Part shown: positions 54,896 through 64,000 of the stretch, in pieces
Layout of the letters: each line of letters starts with the position of its first letter
Numbering within the stretch: the first letter of the stretch is position 1
DNA from: Paraescarpia echinospica
Taxonomy: Eukaryota; Annelida; Polychaeta; Sabellida; Siboglinidae
DNA: 64,000 nt
Reading direction: 5' to 3'
Assembly: GCA_020002185.1 (NCBI GenBank)
Contig: JAHLWY010000221.1
Span: 19,820-83,819, forward strand
Made by a program: the position numbers and the translations under genes
The notes under the pieces: generated by a model
Told to the model about the DNA's origin: nothing
Seen by the model: only the letters and a program-made list of their open reading frames with translations
Databases searched by the model: none

Positions 54896-57800
54896 ATGCA
54901 CGTGTGTCCGAAATGCGATCGATCGTTCGTCCGTCTTTTTAATTTGTCGCAGCATCTAAAAACATGCGGCAGCGATGAACACGTAGTATGCCCGAAATGC
55001 AATCAAGCGTTCGCGCAGCGCCCCAATATGTTGCGGCATCTGCGACTGTGCGGAGACGCCGCTGAGGGGCCCCCAAATCGACCGGTCGAGGGGGGCGCCG
55101 ACGACGACGACCTACAGAGCGTCGTGCGCGACTACTGGGCGAGCATCCGTACGTCTGTGGAGCGCGGACCCGTTCAATCTAGGTATAATTTCCATTTGAC
55201 CGGTCACGGGACTACGAGCGCGCACGACGCCCAACTACGACTGATGTTCGAGGCGCAGACTCGTGCCTTTAAAATAAACTTATCGTACGGGTTTATTCTG
55301 CGCCACAGGGAGACGGGCCGACTACGTTACTACCATTCTTCGTGTAACTGTTGCGGCCGCTATCTCGAGTCGCCCGTCCTCGTTTCCGACGTCGCGTCAT
55401 TCGAACGCTTCCTCGAGGCCACCCGACAGCCCGACGTTCTGCAGTACGTGATTGCGCAGCGCCCCGACTCGGGCTGGATCGCCGAGTTGGTAACGAACGT
55501 TACGTATTTTCTCAACGCCATCATCCACCATCCTATCGGATGCGCCCGTCAGCAGCCCCTTCCCGCCTACCTGCGCCACAACGCGGGCCTCGTCAGCCTA
55601 GTGAACGATCGCTACGGGCATTCGTATGCCGACAACTTGTGCCTCTTCCGCTGTCTGGCGCTGCATCGGGGCGACGACTTTCGCGCTGACGATTTGACGG
55701 CCGCCGCCTTAAGGCTCTACGCCGACTACGGCGACCAACCCTACTGCGCGTTCGCCGGCGTCCCGCTGAACGAACTCGACCGGGTGGAGGCGGCCTTCGA
55801 AACGAATGTGACCGTGTATCGGCTGTCGGCGGCGGAGGACGCCACCGCCGAAGTGTTCCGCCGCTCCCTCCATCGCTACCCGGCCACCATGAGCGTCAAT
55901 CTATTCGGAACGCACTATTCCTTCATAGCCGACGTGTCGCTGTTCTGTCGTTCGTATCGATGCGGCAAGTGCGGCGATGCGCTGTGGCGCACCGCCAGTC
56001 GGCTGCGGTGTCACGAGGCGACGTGCGAGGGCGGCGTTCGCCACGTCTTTCCCGGTGGCGTCTACCATCCGACGCCGTCCGTGTTTCAGCAGCTGGAGGA
56101 CGAGGGCGTCTACGTGGACGAACGCCTGCGCTACTATCCGTACAGGGCGACGTACGATTTTGAGTGCTACTTCGACGATCACGATCTGCCGGCGGACAGC
56201 CCCAAATGCCGGTGGATAGCGCGACACGAGCTACTCAGCGTGAGCGTCGCCTCGAACGTCCCCGGACACGAGTCGGCGCGCTGCTTCTTGACGTCCGGCG
56301 ATTCGGGCGACCTCGCGAAGCGCCTGATCGACGCCCTGGAGGCCATGAGCGAGGCGGCGTGCGCGGCACTGCGGCCGTCGTTCGACGCGACCTTCGAGGC
56401 GATCGACGCGCTCGGCGCCGAATGGCGGGCGCACGCAACGGTGGCGGAGCTCGATAAGAGCCCGTACACGGCGCTCGGCGACCGTCTGTGGCAGCACCTG
56501 CGCCGCCTCCCCGTCCTCGGCTTCAATTCGGGAAAGTACGACTTGAACGTCGTTAAGAAATATCTGGCGCCCCTGTTCATGACCGACGCCGCGCAGGACA
56601 TCTCGTCGGCGTTCACGATCAAGCGTCAGAACAATTTCATGTGCCTGACGACGGCGACGCTCAAGTTCCTGGACATCACCAACTACCTGGCCCCCGGCGT
56701 CAGCTACGACCGGTTTCTGAAGGCCTACGGCTGCGAGGCGACGAAGGGGCACTTCCCCTACGAGTACCTCGACGACCCACGTAAACTGGCCGAGACCCGG
56801 CTGCCACCGCGCGAGGCCTTCTACAGCCGCCTGAAGTGCGAAGGCATCTCGGCCGCCGACTACGAGGGTTGCGCGCGGGTATGGCGCGACGAGGGGATGA
56901 CGACGCTGCGGGACTACCTCGTGTGGTATAACAATAGGGACGTGGTGCCGTTCCTGGAGGCCCTTGACAAGCAGTTCGCCTTCTATCGGCAGCGCCGCAT
57001 CGACATGTTCAAGGACGCCATCAGCGTGCCGGGCCTGACGCTGCTGTATCTCTTCAACGATCTACCGTCGTCGCTCCACTTCACGCTCTTCAACGAGTCG
57101 AACAAGGACCTGCACCGGCTCCTACAGTCGCAGATCGTCGGTGGCCCCTCTATCATTTTCGCGCGCTATCACGAGGCCGGCGTGACCGTCCTTCGGCGCG
57201 AAGAGTACGGCGAGTCGGCGCGCCCCTGTCGCTCTATTGTGGGCTTCGACGCGAACGGCCTCTATCTATGGGCGATCACGCAGGAGATGCCGACGGGGTG
57301 GTACACGCGCCGGCGCGCGGACAACGCCTTTCGGCCGGAGCGCGTACACCGCTACGGCCGCCTGGCCGTCGAGTGGCTGACGTGGGAGGCGGGACGGACG
57401 GGGGCCCACATACGTCACCAGCTCAACGGGCGCGAGAAGCGCGTCGGCAAGTACCGGGTCGACGGCTGGTGTGGCGCGACGCGGACGGCGTACCAGTTCC
57501 AAGGGTGCTTCTTCCACGGCTGTCCGTGCACGGGGAGGGAGACGAACGCGGTGAACGGTAAGCCGATGAGCCAACTGTACGCCGAGACGGCCGCCGTCAC
57601 GGCCTACCTTCGCCGCTTCGTCGCCGTCGTCGAGATGTGGGAGTGCCAGTGGCGCGCCACGCGACCGCCGCCGCCGCCGACACCGCGGAGCTGGGCCGGC
57701 GACGGCGCCGTGACGCGGTCGACGATCCTGAAGGCCGTGCTCGACGGCACGCTGTTCGGTCTCGTCGAGTGCGACATCGCCGTGCCGACGGCGCTGCGCG

Positions 57801-58962
57801 ACACCTTCGCCGAGATGCAGCCGATCTTCAAGAACGCCTACATCGAGCGCGACGATCTCAGCCCGTTCATGCGTCGCTACGCCGAAACGCACGACCTCCT
57901 CGTCCGGCCTCAGCGCTCGCTCGTGGGGAGGTTCTTCGTCGTCAAGATTCTACTCGCGACGCCGCTACTGCGGTGGTATCTGCGGCACGGCCTCGTCGTC
58001 GAGCGCGTCTACCAGATCGTCGAGTACGAGCCGGTCGCGTGCTTTCGCCACTTCGGCGACACGGTCTCCGCCGCGCGACGCGCGGGCGACGACGACCCCG
58101 ACAAGGCCATCATCGCCGACACGTTTAAACTGCTCGGCAACAGTTCATACGGGAAGACGATCACGCGCGTCGACCTGCACCGCAACATCAAGTTCTGCAC
58201 GGCCGCCGGCGCCTCGACGCTGATCAATAATCGTCGCTTCCGTCAGCTCGACGTCGTCGTCCCCGACGGCCTCTACGAGGTGGCGCTGAACAAGCGAACC
58301 GTCCGGTACGCGCTGCCCAACCAGATCGGCTACTTCGTCTATCAGTACGCCAAACTGCGCATGCTGGAGTTTTATTACGACTTTATCGCCGCCTACATTC
58401 CGCGCCCCCTGTTCCAGTACTGCGCGATGGACACGGACTCGGCGTATTTGAGCCTCGCGGGGCGCCAACTCGACGAGCTCGTGGCGGCGGCCAAGCGCGA
58501 ACACTACTTTCGACACCGCAGCGAGTGGTTCCCGGCGGAACACTGCGACGCGCACGCGGAGGCGTACTTGCGGTGCCGGCTCGCCGGCCGAGCGTGGGAC
58601 GCGCCCGCCGAGTGTTGCGCGCGTCGGCGCCGGTACGACAAGCGAACGCCGGGACTCTTCAAAGAGGAATGGTCCGGCCGCGGAATCGTCGCGCTCTGCA
58701 GCAAGACGTACTACTGTTTCGGCGGCGCGACGGCGACAAGTACAGTACGAAGGGGCTGAGCAAGCGTCAGAACGACGTCGACAAGGACGCCTTCCTCGAC
58801 GTGCTGCGCCACCAAAGGAGCGGCGGCGGCCGGAACCGCGGCTTCCAAGTGAAGGAGTCGTCCGTGCTGACGTACGTTCAGGAGCGAGCGGCGCTGAGCT
58901 ACTTCTACGCCAAACGGCGCGTGCTCGACGACGGCGTCACCACGGCACCGATACTCGTATAA
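54896..58962 (+). CDS. POLB: Protein-primed DNA polymerase B, late frameshift, copy 2
   Basis: An open frame of 1287 codons (54896-58759), then a four-base difference from copy 1 near 58724 shifts the frame; the last roughly 75 codons continue in another frame to 58962. Domains: two N-terminal C2HC zinc fingers (residues 4-24, 32-52); a possible OTU-like region with DNLCLFRCL at 246-254 and GTHYSF at 338-343; another Cys/His finger at about 356-377. The 3'-5' exonuclease has TYDFECYF (Asp421, Glu423), GFNSGKYDL at 542 and YNNRD at 678. The polymerase has motif A FDANGLYL (Asp785), a VDGW...FQGCFFHGCP insertion typical of Polinton polymerases at about 855-877, motif B KLLGNSSYGK at 1078 and motif C AMDTDSAYL (Asp1179, Asp1181). 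It would replicate the element by protein priming. Catalytic motifs are intact, but the C-terminus is lost. Confidence 0.96.
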
Positions 58963-59262
58963 CGAGGGACCTCCCTCCCTAGGGGTAGGGACCCCTACCT
59001 AGGGACCCCTACCTAGGGACCCCTACCTAGGGGGGTCTATGTATGTATGTATGTATGTATGCGAATAAAAATGCGAACACTCGGTACAGTTTTCAGCGTT
59101 TTATTTAACTTCGGTAATAGCAAGCGATAGCGCAACAATACAACCTCACTACTTCGGTCTTGCCTGCCTAGCGCGGCGTGGAGCCCGCGACCGGCGGGTC
59201 CGACAAAGTCGGTTCGGATTCTCGGTCGTCTAATAATAACAACAAGCGATAATAGGCAGCGT
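58963..59262. other. Convergent 3' ends and simple repeats, copy 2
   Basis: CCTAGGGACCCCTA-type repeats and an ATGT run precede plus-strand AATAAA at 59064-59069 and minus-strand AATAAA at 59100-59105. The layout equals copy 1, but the repeat arrays have different lengths. Confidence 0.65.
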
Positions 59263-59712
59263 TCAATGAGGCTTTAGCCAGTCGAATACGAGACAGTCGT
59301 TGGCCACCCTATCGGGGCCGAACAGGCACTGGAAGCCGCTTAGCGGCATTCCGCGGCACCGTAAGAGCAGGTAGGTGACGCAATATTGTCCGCACACGTT
59401 AGATACGCCGCTCTGCAGTCGCTTGTCGTTGTGCGTCCACGAGTCGCAGTTGCGGCTCAGGAAGGCGCGGAAGTCGGCGTGCAGCGGCGGACGGCCGTAC
59501 GAATCGAAGTACTCGCCTCGCCGGTCGGCGCCCACGTAGACGGCCACCCAGTGCTCTCCCGGTTCGTCGCCGTCGTCGGTGTTGCACACGAACGCCGTCG
59601 GGTAGGCGGTGAGCCGCCGCCCCGGCAGCTCGTCTTTGGGCACGACGCCGACGACGATGTTTTTAGTGTACGCGTCGATCGCCAGGCGACGCATCAGCTG
59701 AAACGTGTCCAT
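59263..59712 (-). CDS. PRO: Adenain-type cysteine protease, copy 2
   Basis: A 149-aa intact protein. His54 (GEHWVAVYV), Asp70 (YFDSYGRPP), Gln100 and Cys107 (VCGQYCVTY) occupy the positions expected for the adenoviral maturation protease family. It differs from copy 1 by a handful of substitutions (for example DFRAFLSRNC versus DFRDFLNRNC), none at catalytic positions. One base separates the major-capsid stop from its ATG. Confidence 0.93.
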   Translation of the reverse strand: MDTFQLMRRLAIDAYTKNIVVGVVPKDELPGRRLTAYPTAFVCNTDDGDEPGEHWVAVYVGADRRGEYFDSYGRPPLHADFRAFLSRNCDSWTHNDKRLQSGVSNVCGQYCVTYLLLRCRGMPLSGFQCLFGPDRVANDCLVFDWLKPH

Positions 59713-59713
59713 C

Positions 59714-61015
59714 TCAGAAGTCGTACACGACGTTCCGGTTCTTGTCGATTTCGAGCACCGTCTCGAACTCCCCGTACACGACGACGTTCACCGTCCGGGC
59801 GAGCGCGTGCACAAAGTGGATCTCGGCGCGCAGGTTCCCCGTACGCACGACGTTGAAGTGTTCGCCGTCGCAGCAGTCGGGCGACAGGTCGAAGCCGAAT
59901 ATGGTGTAGCCGCTGCCGAACTCGCCGCGCGTCACATCGAACCCCTCGTCCTCGTACGCCTTCCCCGTCGCGGCGAACAGGTTCATATAGCTTCGGATGT
60001 AGCGCCGATGCGCGAAGTCCGGCTGCAGCGGCTTGCTCGGCACCTGGCGTCCGTCGACGTAGAGGGCGAAGAAGTTTATGTCGTTGTGCTTCGCGTTGAA
60101 CGGGTTTTTATCGTAGGCCCCGTTGTAGGCGTCGTTGTCGATCAGGCACATGAACACGCGTCGCGGGAGCGTCCCCAGATAGACGTTCTCGTGCGTGTGC
60201 GACGCGGTACCCTGCGGCATCGAGAACACCTTGCAGTCGACGCGGCGCATCGGATACTTGGCCGTCCCGTGCGTCAGCGCCTTGATGTGACCGAGCTGGA
60301 CGGCCGGATTCAACTTGATCTTGCGCGCCTGCAGGTAGGCCTCCAGCAGAACGATTTTGAACCCCGGATCGGCGACGTCGCCCATGAGCGCGAAGGCGTC
60401 CTTGCTGCGCACCAGTCGCATCTTCAGGTCGACGCCGTTCACCAGGCACCGGTTCTGCATGAGCACGTCGACGTGCAGGCGCCCTATCATGTCGAACTCG
60501 CGGCTTTCGTGTACGAAATCGTGCCGATGCGCGAACCCGCCGTTGTTGTTGTTGGTTGCCTCCATGCGCCCGGCGGTGTCCTTGCACCACAGGTCGGCCT
60601 CGAGCTGCGACTTTTTGGCGTCGGGTCCGTAACTGAGCAGTGTCTCGATGTAGGCCCGAAACGGGTACGTATTCGACGACGGCGTCACGAGCGTGCCGTT
60701 CAGCGTCACGTCGACCTGACTGAACATCGAATGCAGGAAATTGTTGACGGGCGCCACGACGCTGTCGTTCGCGAGCGCGGTCCCGTCCCCCTTCACCACC
60801 TTGGCGCGCACGTACAGTCTAACGGACGACAGGTCCAGATAGTCGTCTCCGGATCCCGGAATGAGAAACTCGAGGGGGCCGCCAGCGTCGAGGGCCGTCA
60901 GCGGCTGGTGATCGATCCACTGGCCGCTCTCGATGCTCGTCTGCGTCGTCGGCACACTGAACAGGTCCAGTTCGGACTTTACGCCCTCGCACGACTGCCG
61001 ATGCACGAACGCCAT
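59714..61015 (-). CDS. MCP: Major capsid protein (double jelly roll), copy 2
   Basis: A 433-aa full-length frame. It starts AFVHRQSCEGVKSELDLFSV after Met and has LTALDAGGPLEFLIPGSG, FLHSMFSQVDVTLNGTLVTP, FKIVLLEAYLQARKIKLNPA, AKYPMRRVDCKVFSMPQGT and FGSGYTIFGFDLSPDCCDGE. This is the widespread animal Polinton protein found as F54H12.2-like in gene sets and predicted to adopt the double jelly-roll fold that builds pseudo-hexameric capsomers. The length is normal for the family. The long plus-strand frame over the same DNA (59705-61408) is a GC-driven shadow. Confidence 0.94.
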   Translation of the reverse strand: MAFVHRQSCEGVKSELDLFSVPTTQTSIESGQWIDHQPLTALDAGGPLEFLIPGSGDDYLDLSSVRLYVRAKVVKGDGTALANDSVVAPVNNFLHSMFSQVDVTLNGTLVTPSSNTYPFRAYIETLLSYGPDAKKSQLEADLWCKDTAGRMEATNNNNGGFAHRHDFVHESREFDMIGRLHVDVLMQNRCLVNGVDLKMRLVRSKDAFALMGDVADPGFKIVLLEAYLQARKIKLNPAVQLGHIKALTHGTAKYPMRRVDCKVFSMPQGTASHTHENVYLGTLPRRVFMCLIDNDAYNGAYDKNPFNAKHNDINFFALYVDGRQVPSKPLQPDFAHRRYIRSYMNLFAATGKAYEDEGFDVTRGEFGSGYTIFGFDLSPDCCDGEHFNVVRTGNLRAEIHFVHALARTVNVVVYGEFETVLEIDKNRNVVYDF

Positions 61016-61092
61016 CCTACTACGTCTGCTTCGTTCGACGGCGCCTCCCCTTACTGTCCGGTGCCGCCTTGCCGGTCGGACTTATGTAGCTA

Positions 61093-61494
61093 CTACGCGG
61101 GAAATACGTCGTCGCTCGGCCTCTTTCGACGGCGCCTCTTCTTGCTGGCCGTCGCCGGCTTGCCGGGCGGCTTTATGCGTCGTCGTCGCTTTTTCGGCGG
61201 CGGGGCATTCAGCAGCCCGTCGAGAAGGTCGGCGCCCGCCTCCCTCGCACGCCTCTTCACCGCCTGCTTCAGATTGCCGCCGGCGACGACGTCCTGCGCC
61301 ACGCGCACGCCCGTCTTGAGCGCGCGCTTACCCAGCGCCATGGCCCCTCTCTTGATAAGCGGCATGGCACTTCGAAACAGGCTGCCAAAGAGATTACCCA
61401 GTCCGTGACCTCGCTGCGCTCGGGCGCCTACGAACACCGGCAGGCCACCGCCGACCTGCCGCGTGTAGTAGTCCTCGTACACGTTTCGCGTCAT
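61093..61494 (-). CDS. pX/pVI-like small virion protein, copy 2
   Basis: 133 aa: MTRNVYEDYYTRQVGGG, FVGARAQRGHGLGNLFGSLF, PLIKRGAMALGKRALKTG, then a strongly basic C-terminus (PPPKKRRRRIKPPGKPATAS). The Gly-rich N-terminal segment and the basic tail suggest a protease-processed, DNA- or membrane-associated virion peptide. The ATG lies 2 bp after the penton stop, so the order penton-pX-major capsid-protease is tightly packed. Confidence 0.82.
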   Translation of the reverse strand: MTRNVYEDYYTRQVGGGLPVFVGARAQRGHGLGNLFGSLFRSAMPLIKRGAMALGKRALKTGVRVAQDVVAGGNLKQAVKRRAREAGADLLDGLLNAPPPKKRRRRIKPPGKPATASKKRRRRKRPSDDVFPA

Positions 61495-61496
61495 CG

Positions 61497-62351
61497 TCAG
61501 AACAGTTTCGACTTGCGGCGTCGGACGTGAAGCGTCGTCACGACTTTTCCGTTCTCAAATGGTATCGACTGACCGAGGTCGTCTCTTATATCTATCTCAA
61601 TCGAATCGAATTGGCGCCGCAGGAGCGGCGCGTATTGGACGCGGTCGAAGATGTTCGATACGATGCTGCCGTTCGAACCGTGGACGGGGACGGGGACGGC
61701 TCGAATGAGGGGGGCAAATACGTCGCCGACGATGCGCGTCTCCACGATGTCCGTGTACACGAACAGGGTGTCGACGCCGCCGCTCAGGTCCACCGGGTGG
61801 TCCGCCTCGCACTCGAACAGGTACCCCGGGGGCAGGTCGCTGCCGTCCGCGGGCGTCCCGTAACTCGCGATATAGTCCGACTCGAAGCCTAGTATCTGTT
61901 TCAGGCGCCCGTCCCGCGGCATGTTAATTTCGACGCCCGGCGATAGAAGCAACGTCATCCGATTAGTGATGGCGCTGTACACTAGTCGCACCTTGACCGA
62001 GTCGGTGCACAGTTTCGTCAACGCCTCGTTGATTTTGCGCACCAGCTTTTTGGCGTTGTTGTAAAAAAAGCCGTGCGGAATGTTGGCCTGCCGGGCAATT
62101 TTTCCCCCGTCCTCGGTGGTGAAAAAGCCCACCTCCCCCCTCTCGCACGCCACGAAGAAGTAGGTGTCCACCGGCCTCACATTGTACCAGCTATGCGTAT
62201 ACTGTAGCGACACCAGCCCGCATTCCCACTCGCCCAACAGGTCGACGCGCTGCGGCAAATTCGTCGTGTAGTGCGTCAACGTGTTTTTGGGGTGCGCCTT
62301 CATAGACGCGTTGCTCGGCAACGTGACGTAAAAGTCAGACGACGACGCCAT
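61497..62351 (-). CDS. Penton/minor capsid protein, copy 2
   Basis: 284 aa, intact. Start ASSSDFYVTLPSNASMKAHP after Met, then LPQRVDLLGEWECGLVSLQY, a region GVEINMPRDGRLKQILGFES, SGGVDTLFVYTDIVETRIVG, and a C-terminus LGQSIPFENGKVVTTLHVRR. Family: the single-jelly-roll minor capsid (penton) protein of Polintons, expected at capsid vertices. It retains the roughly 22-bp and 70-bp segments that are missing in copy 1. Its start overlaps the membrane-protein gene by 17 bp. Confidence 0.9.
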   Translation of the reverse strand: MASSSDFYVTLPSNASMKAHPKNTLTHYTTNLPQRVDLLGEWECGLVSLQYTHSWYNVRPVDTYFFVACERGEVGFFTTEDGGKIARQANIPHGFFYNNAKKLVRKINEALTKLCTDSVKVRLVYSAITNRMTLLLSPGVEINMPRDGRLKQILGFESDYIASYGTPADGSDLPPGYLFECEADHPVDLSGGVDTLFVYTDIVETRIVGDVFAPLIRAVPVPVHGSNGSIVSNIFDRVQYAPLLRRQFDSIEIDIRDDLGQSIPFENGKVVTTLHVRRRKSKLF

Positions 62352-62661
62352 CGCGCCTCCTCATAGACGGACTCGGCAGTAGGTAGCCGAGGCAACTACT
62401 CAGCAGCGCCGTCCACAGGTTGGAGTCGCCCGTGCCGCGCGTTAGATTGTATATACTGACGATGATCACCGTGTACAGGACGACGATCTGGCACAGGAAG
62501 ACGATCTCGGCCTTAGGGCATTCGTTGCCGCAGAGACGCTAAGGAACGCTCGTGACGGAGGAGGCGTCGACGGCATCGGGCGCACCCACAGAGACGCATG
62601 AGGCGTCGGCGGGTGTAGCGACAAATGCGCCTGAGTCGACGGCGGTGGGCGGCTTCTGCAT
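62335..62661 (-). pseudogene. Small membrane protein, nonsense mutation, copy 2
   Basis: Same 108-codon frame as copy 1, but codon 41 is TAG (62539-62541) where copy 1 has TGG (Trp). The stop precedes the conserved cysteine pair and the transmembrane segment, so only the N-terminal 40 residues could be made. A CTG-type repeat precedes the ATG. Confidence 0.85.
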
Positions 62662-62946
62662 TGGCTGCTACTGCTGCTGCTGCTGTCATCTCGTCCGTAC
62701 ACATCGCGCTACTGCCGTCCGACGCTACGGCGTCGTTCCTTTATCCGCGCAGGCACACCATAGAGCGAGTTCGTCGACGGGCGTGGGGGCGACGGTGGTG
62801 GTGATGATGGCGCGCCTCCTCCCTTCGCCTCGACAGTCTACTAATACAGCACGGTCCCCTTACAAAAAAAAACGAAAAGCCGTTGCACAGCCCCGCCTCG
62901 TGCAGACGCCAGCACCCCGCGTGGCGCATCCAACGCGTCGTCATCA
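62662..62946. other. Spacer between membrane-protein and integrase genes, copy 2
   Basis: Shorter than in copy 1 (one CATAGAGCGAGTTCG instead of two). TATA-like GGATAAAGG on the minus strand near 62740 lies about 80 bp upstream of the membrane-protein ATG. No gene is supported. Confidence 0.5.
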
Positions 62947-63999
62947 TCAGCCCTTATAATCCACGAGCACCTTGGCGTCGATCCAGCTATTGAACGAGGC
63001 CGGATAGCCGAACCATTTGACGAGCACCTCTTCGCCCTTACCGCGTCGTCGACGACGTCTCTGTAGAACGGCTTCCACCCGATATAGTTTATCCTTCGCA
63101 ACGATCACTTTTTGTAGCTCCAGCCCATAGAAGGTGCCGTCCAGTATCGCGCCGGCGTCGTCCATCAGTCGGTAAACAGGAGGGTCGGTCGGGTGCAAAT
63201 CTACGACGGTGAAGAGCTCTTCGCTCCAGTTAGGCATATACCCCTTCTTGAAGACGCCCTTCGCCTTGCTGATGCGTACGCGATCCCCCGCTCGCAGTTT
63301 CGGCTTGCTTTTGTTTTTTTGACACCCTCCGCCACCGTACAGACGCTGCCACACGCTCTCCTGATTCGACGCGTCGACGCTCGCCGGCGTCCTACCGATG
63401 CTTCGATGATAGGCGTTGTTGTACGACCGCACGAAGTCCTGCAACGGCTCCACGAACCTCAGCGTCTGATGCTTCGTGAAGTACCGCCACATGCGCGTCT
63501 TCAGCGTACGATTGAATCGCTCCACGACGCTCGCCTTCGTCTCCTCGTTGTGCGTCACGAAATGGTGGACGCCGCGCGCCTTCAAAAGCGCCTGAAGGGG
63601 CCTGTTCAGAAACTCCGTCCCCTTGTCGGTCTGCAGGACGTGCGGTGGCGCCGGCGATGCCAGCAGCCCCTCGAAGGCCGCGACGAGCGCCGGACCGGAT
63701 TTGCGCTTCAACGGAACGCACGACGCCCGCTTCGAGAAGACGTCGATGACCGTCAGTAGGAACGCTATGCCGTCGTTGTGCTTTTTCAGTTTAGCCACGT
63801 CGACGAGATCGGCTTGCCACTGCTGATTTTGACCGCCCACGATAACGCGACGTCGCTTAAATCGGCGCCTAACCGGCTTGTGAAGCGTATAGGCGTCCTG
63901 CGCCGCCAGCCACCGCCCGACGGCCGGCTTGGGCACCGCGGCCGACCGGCACAACGCATCGACGCCGCCATAACTGCCTGCCCGTTTCGGGTCGAAGTA
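62947..63999 (-). CDS. INT: Retroviral-type integrase with chromodomain, 5' end cut by window, copy 2
   Basis: 350 visible codons, open to the window edge. The visible N-terminus is YFDPKRAGSYGGVDALCRSA, then WLAAQDAYTLHKPVRRRF, the usual DNA-binding lead-in of Polinton integrases. The catalytic triad is Asp64 (WQADLVDV), Asp125 (LQTDKGTEF) and Glu160 (ASVVERFNR), numbered from the window edge; the Asp-Glu spacing is near the DD35E norm. The C-terminal chromodomain is LYRVEAVLQRRRR...VLVKWFGYPASFNSW, which may guide insertion to histone-marked chromatin. Unlike copy 1 it has no stop at the WQAD tryptophan. The true start codon is just outside. Confidence 0.95.
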   Translation of the reverse strand, partial: YFDPKRAGSYGGVDALCRSAAVPKPAVGRWLAAQDAYTLHKPVRRRFKRRRVIVGGQNQQWQADLVDVAKLKKHNDGIAFLLTVIDVFSKRASCVPLKRKSGPALVAAFEGLLASPAPPHVLQTDKGTEFLNRPLQALLKARGVHHFVTHNEETKASVVERFNRTLKTRMWRYFTKHQTLRFVEPLQDFVRSYNNAYHRSIGRTPASVDASNQESVWQRLYGGGGCQKNKSKPKLRAGDRVRISKAKGVFKKGYMPNWSEELFTVVDLHPTDPPVYRLMDDAGAILDGTFYGLELQKVIVAKDKLYRVEAVLQRRRRRRGKGEEVLVKWFGYPASFNSWIDAKVLVDYKG

Positions 64000-64000
64000 G

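Larger units (their letters stand above)
48998..64000 (+). mobile_element. Maverick/Polinton copy 2, right end outside window
   Basis: Same family and orientation as copy 1. The left terminus AGTAGTATGTAGCGG is followed by an inverted-repeat sequence matching copy 1 from GGAAGTGACC onward. Gene order is the same; the window ends inside the integrase, so the AKKM, core-like and ATPase genes and the right terminus are not visible. The outermost 20 bp and the flanks differ from copy 1, so this is an independent insertion rather than a segmental duplicate. The six bases before the terminus (AACATC, 48992-48997) are the predicted target duplication, which cannot be checked here. PolB and the membrane protein carry lesions. 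Major capsid, penton, protease, pX-like, RPA-like and the visible integrase are open. Confidence 0.95.

Noticed and set aside
59705..61408. 567-codon plus-strand frame as a gene
   Set aside because: It lies antisense to the major capsid, pX-like and protease genes, lacks family features, and is explained by high third-position GC on the opposite strand. In copy 1 the equivalent frame is broken without consequence.
24180..64000. One segmental duplication carrying the Maverick
   Set aside because: The flanks of the two copies are unrelated, and copy 1 has its own target duplication inside a LINE.

Overview
The window is eukaryotic, almost certainly from an invertebrate animal. It is mostly AT-rich non-coding DNA with micro- and minisatellites, non-LTR and LTR retrotransposon remains, split and spliced reading frames, and two large Maverick/Polinton elements. 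There are no operons, no bacterial-type genes and no clearly intact host gene. I cannot place the species.

Layout. 1-24 kb: repeat-rich host DNA. It holds a 51-bp minisatellite (0.66-2.7 kb), a 77-bp minisatellite (5.8-6.75 kb), a LINE tail (7.7-8.2 kb), a decayed Ty3/gypsy element on the minus strand (8.6-11.0 kb), a decayed plus-strand LINE (12.1-15.35 kb), a long GT microsatellite (16.94-17.18 kb) and a satellite with about 720-bp higher-order repeats (17.6-20.3 kb). 24.0-42.7 kb: a minus-strand LINE split by a complete Maverick (copy 1, 24180-40362, 16.2 kb) with roughly 265-bp terminal inverted repeats and a 6-bp target duplication AGCGGG. 42.7-49.0 kb: AT-rich host DNA with a tRNA-like foldback element at 47.1-47.7 kb. 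48998-64000: a second, independently inserted Maverick of the same family and orientation (copy 2), cut off by the window edge inside its integrase.

How the Maverick works. Both copies have the same plan. Near the left end lies a minus-strand spliced gene. Next come a plus-strand RPA-like single-strand DNA-binding protein, a zinc-finger-like protein of unknown function and protein-primed DNA polymerase B. These converge on a minus-strand virion block. In order of transcription the block is packaging ATPase, core-like peptide, an AKKM-type protein, chromodomain integrase, small membrane protein, penton/minor capsid, pX-like peptide, major capsid protein and adenain-type protease. The set covers replication, integration, capsid assembly, maturation and packaging, so the element is best seen as an endogenous virus-like transposon. 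Neither copy is intact. Each carries its own nonsense, frameshift or deletion lesions.

Most interesting: (i) perfect alternating heat-shock-element pentamer arrays near the left end of both copies; (ii) an RPA-C-type zinc-ribbon protein in the element; (iii) splice signals conserved in both copies that predict a shared first exon for the RPA-like and the 287-aa proteins; and (iv) a minus-strand leader that can join several 3' exons in the same phase, reminiscent of adenoviral alternative splicing.
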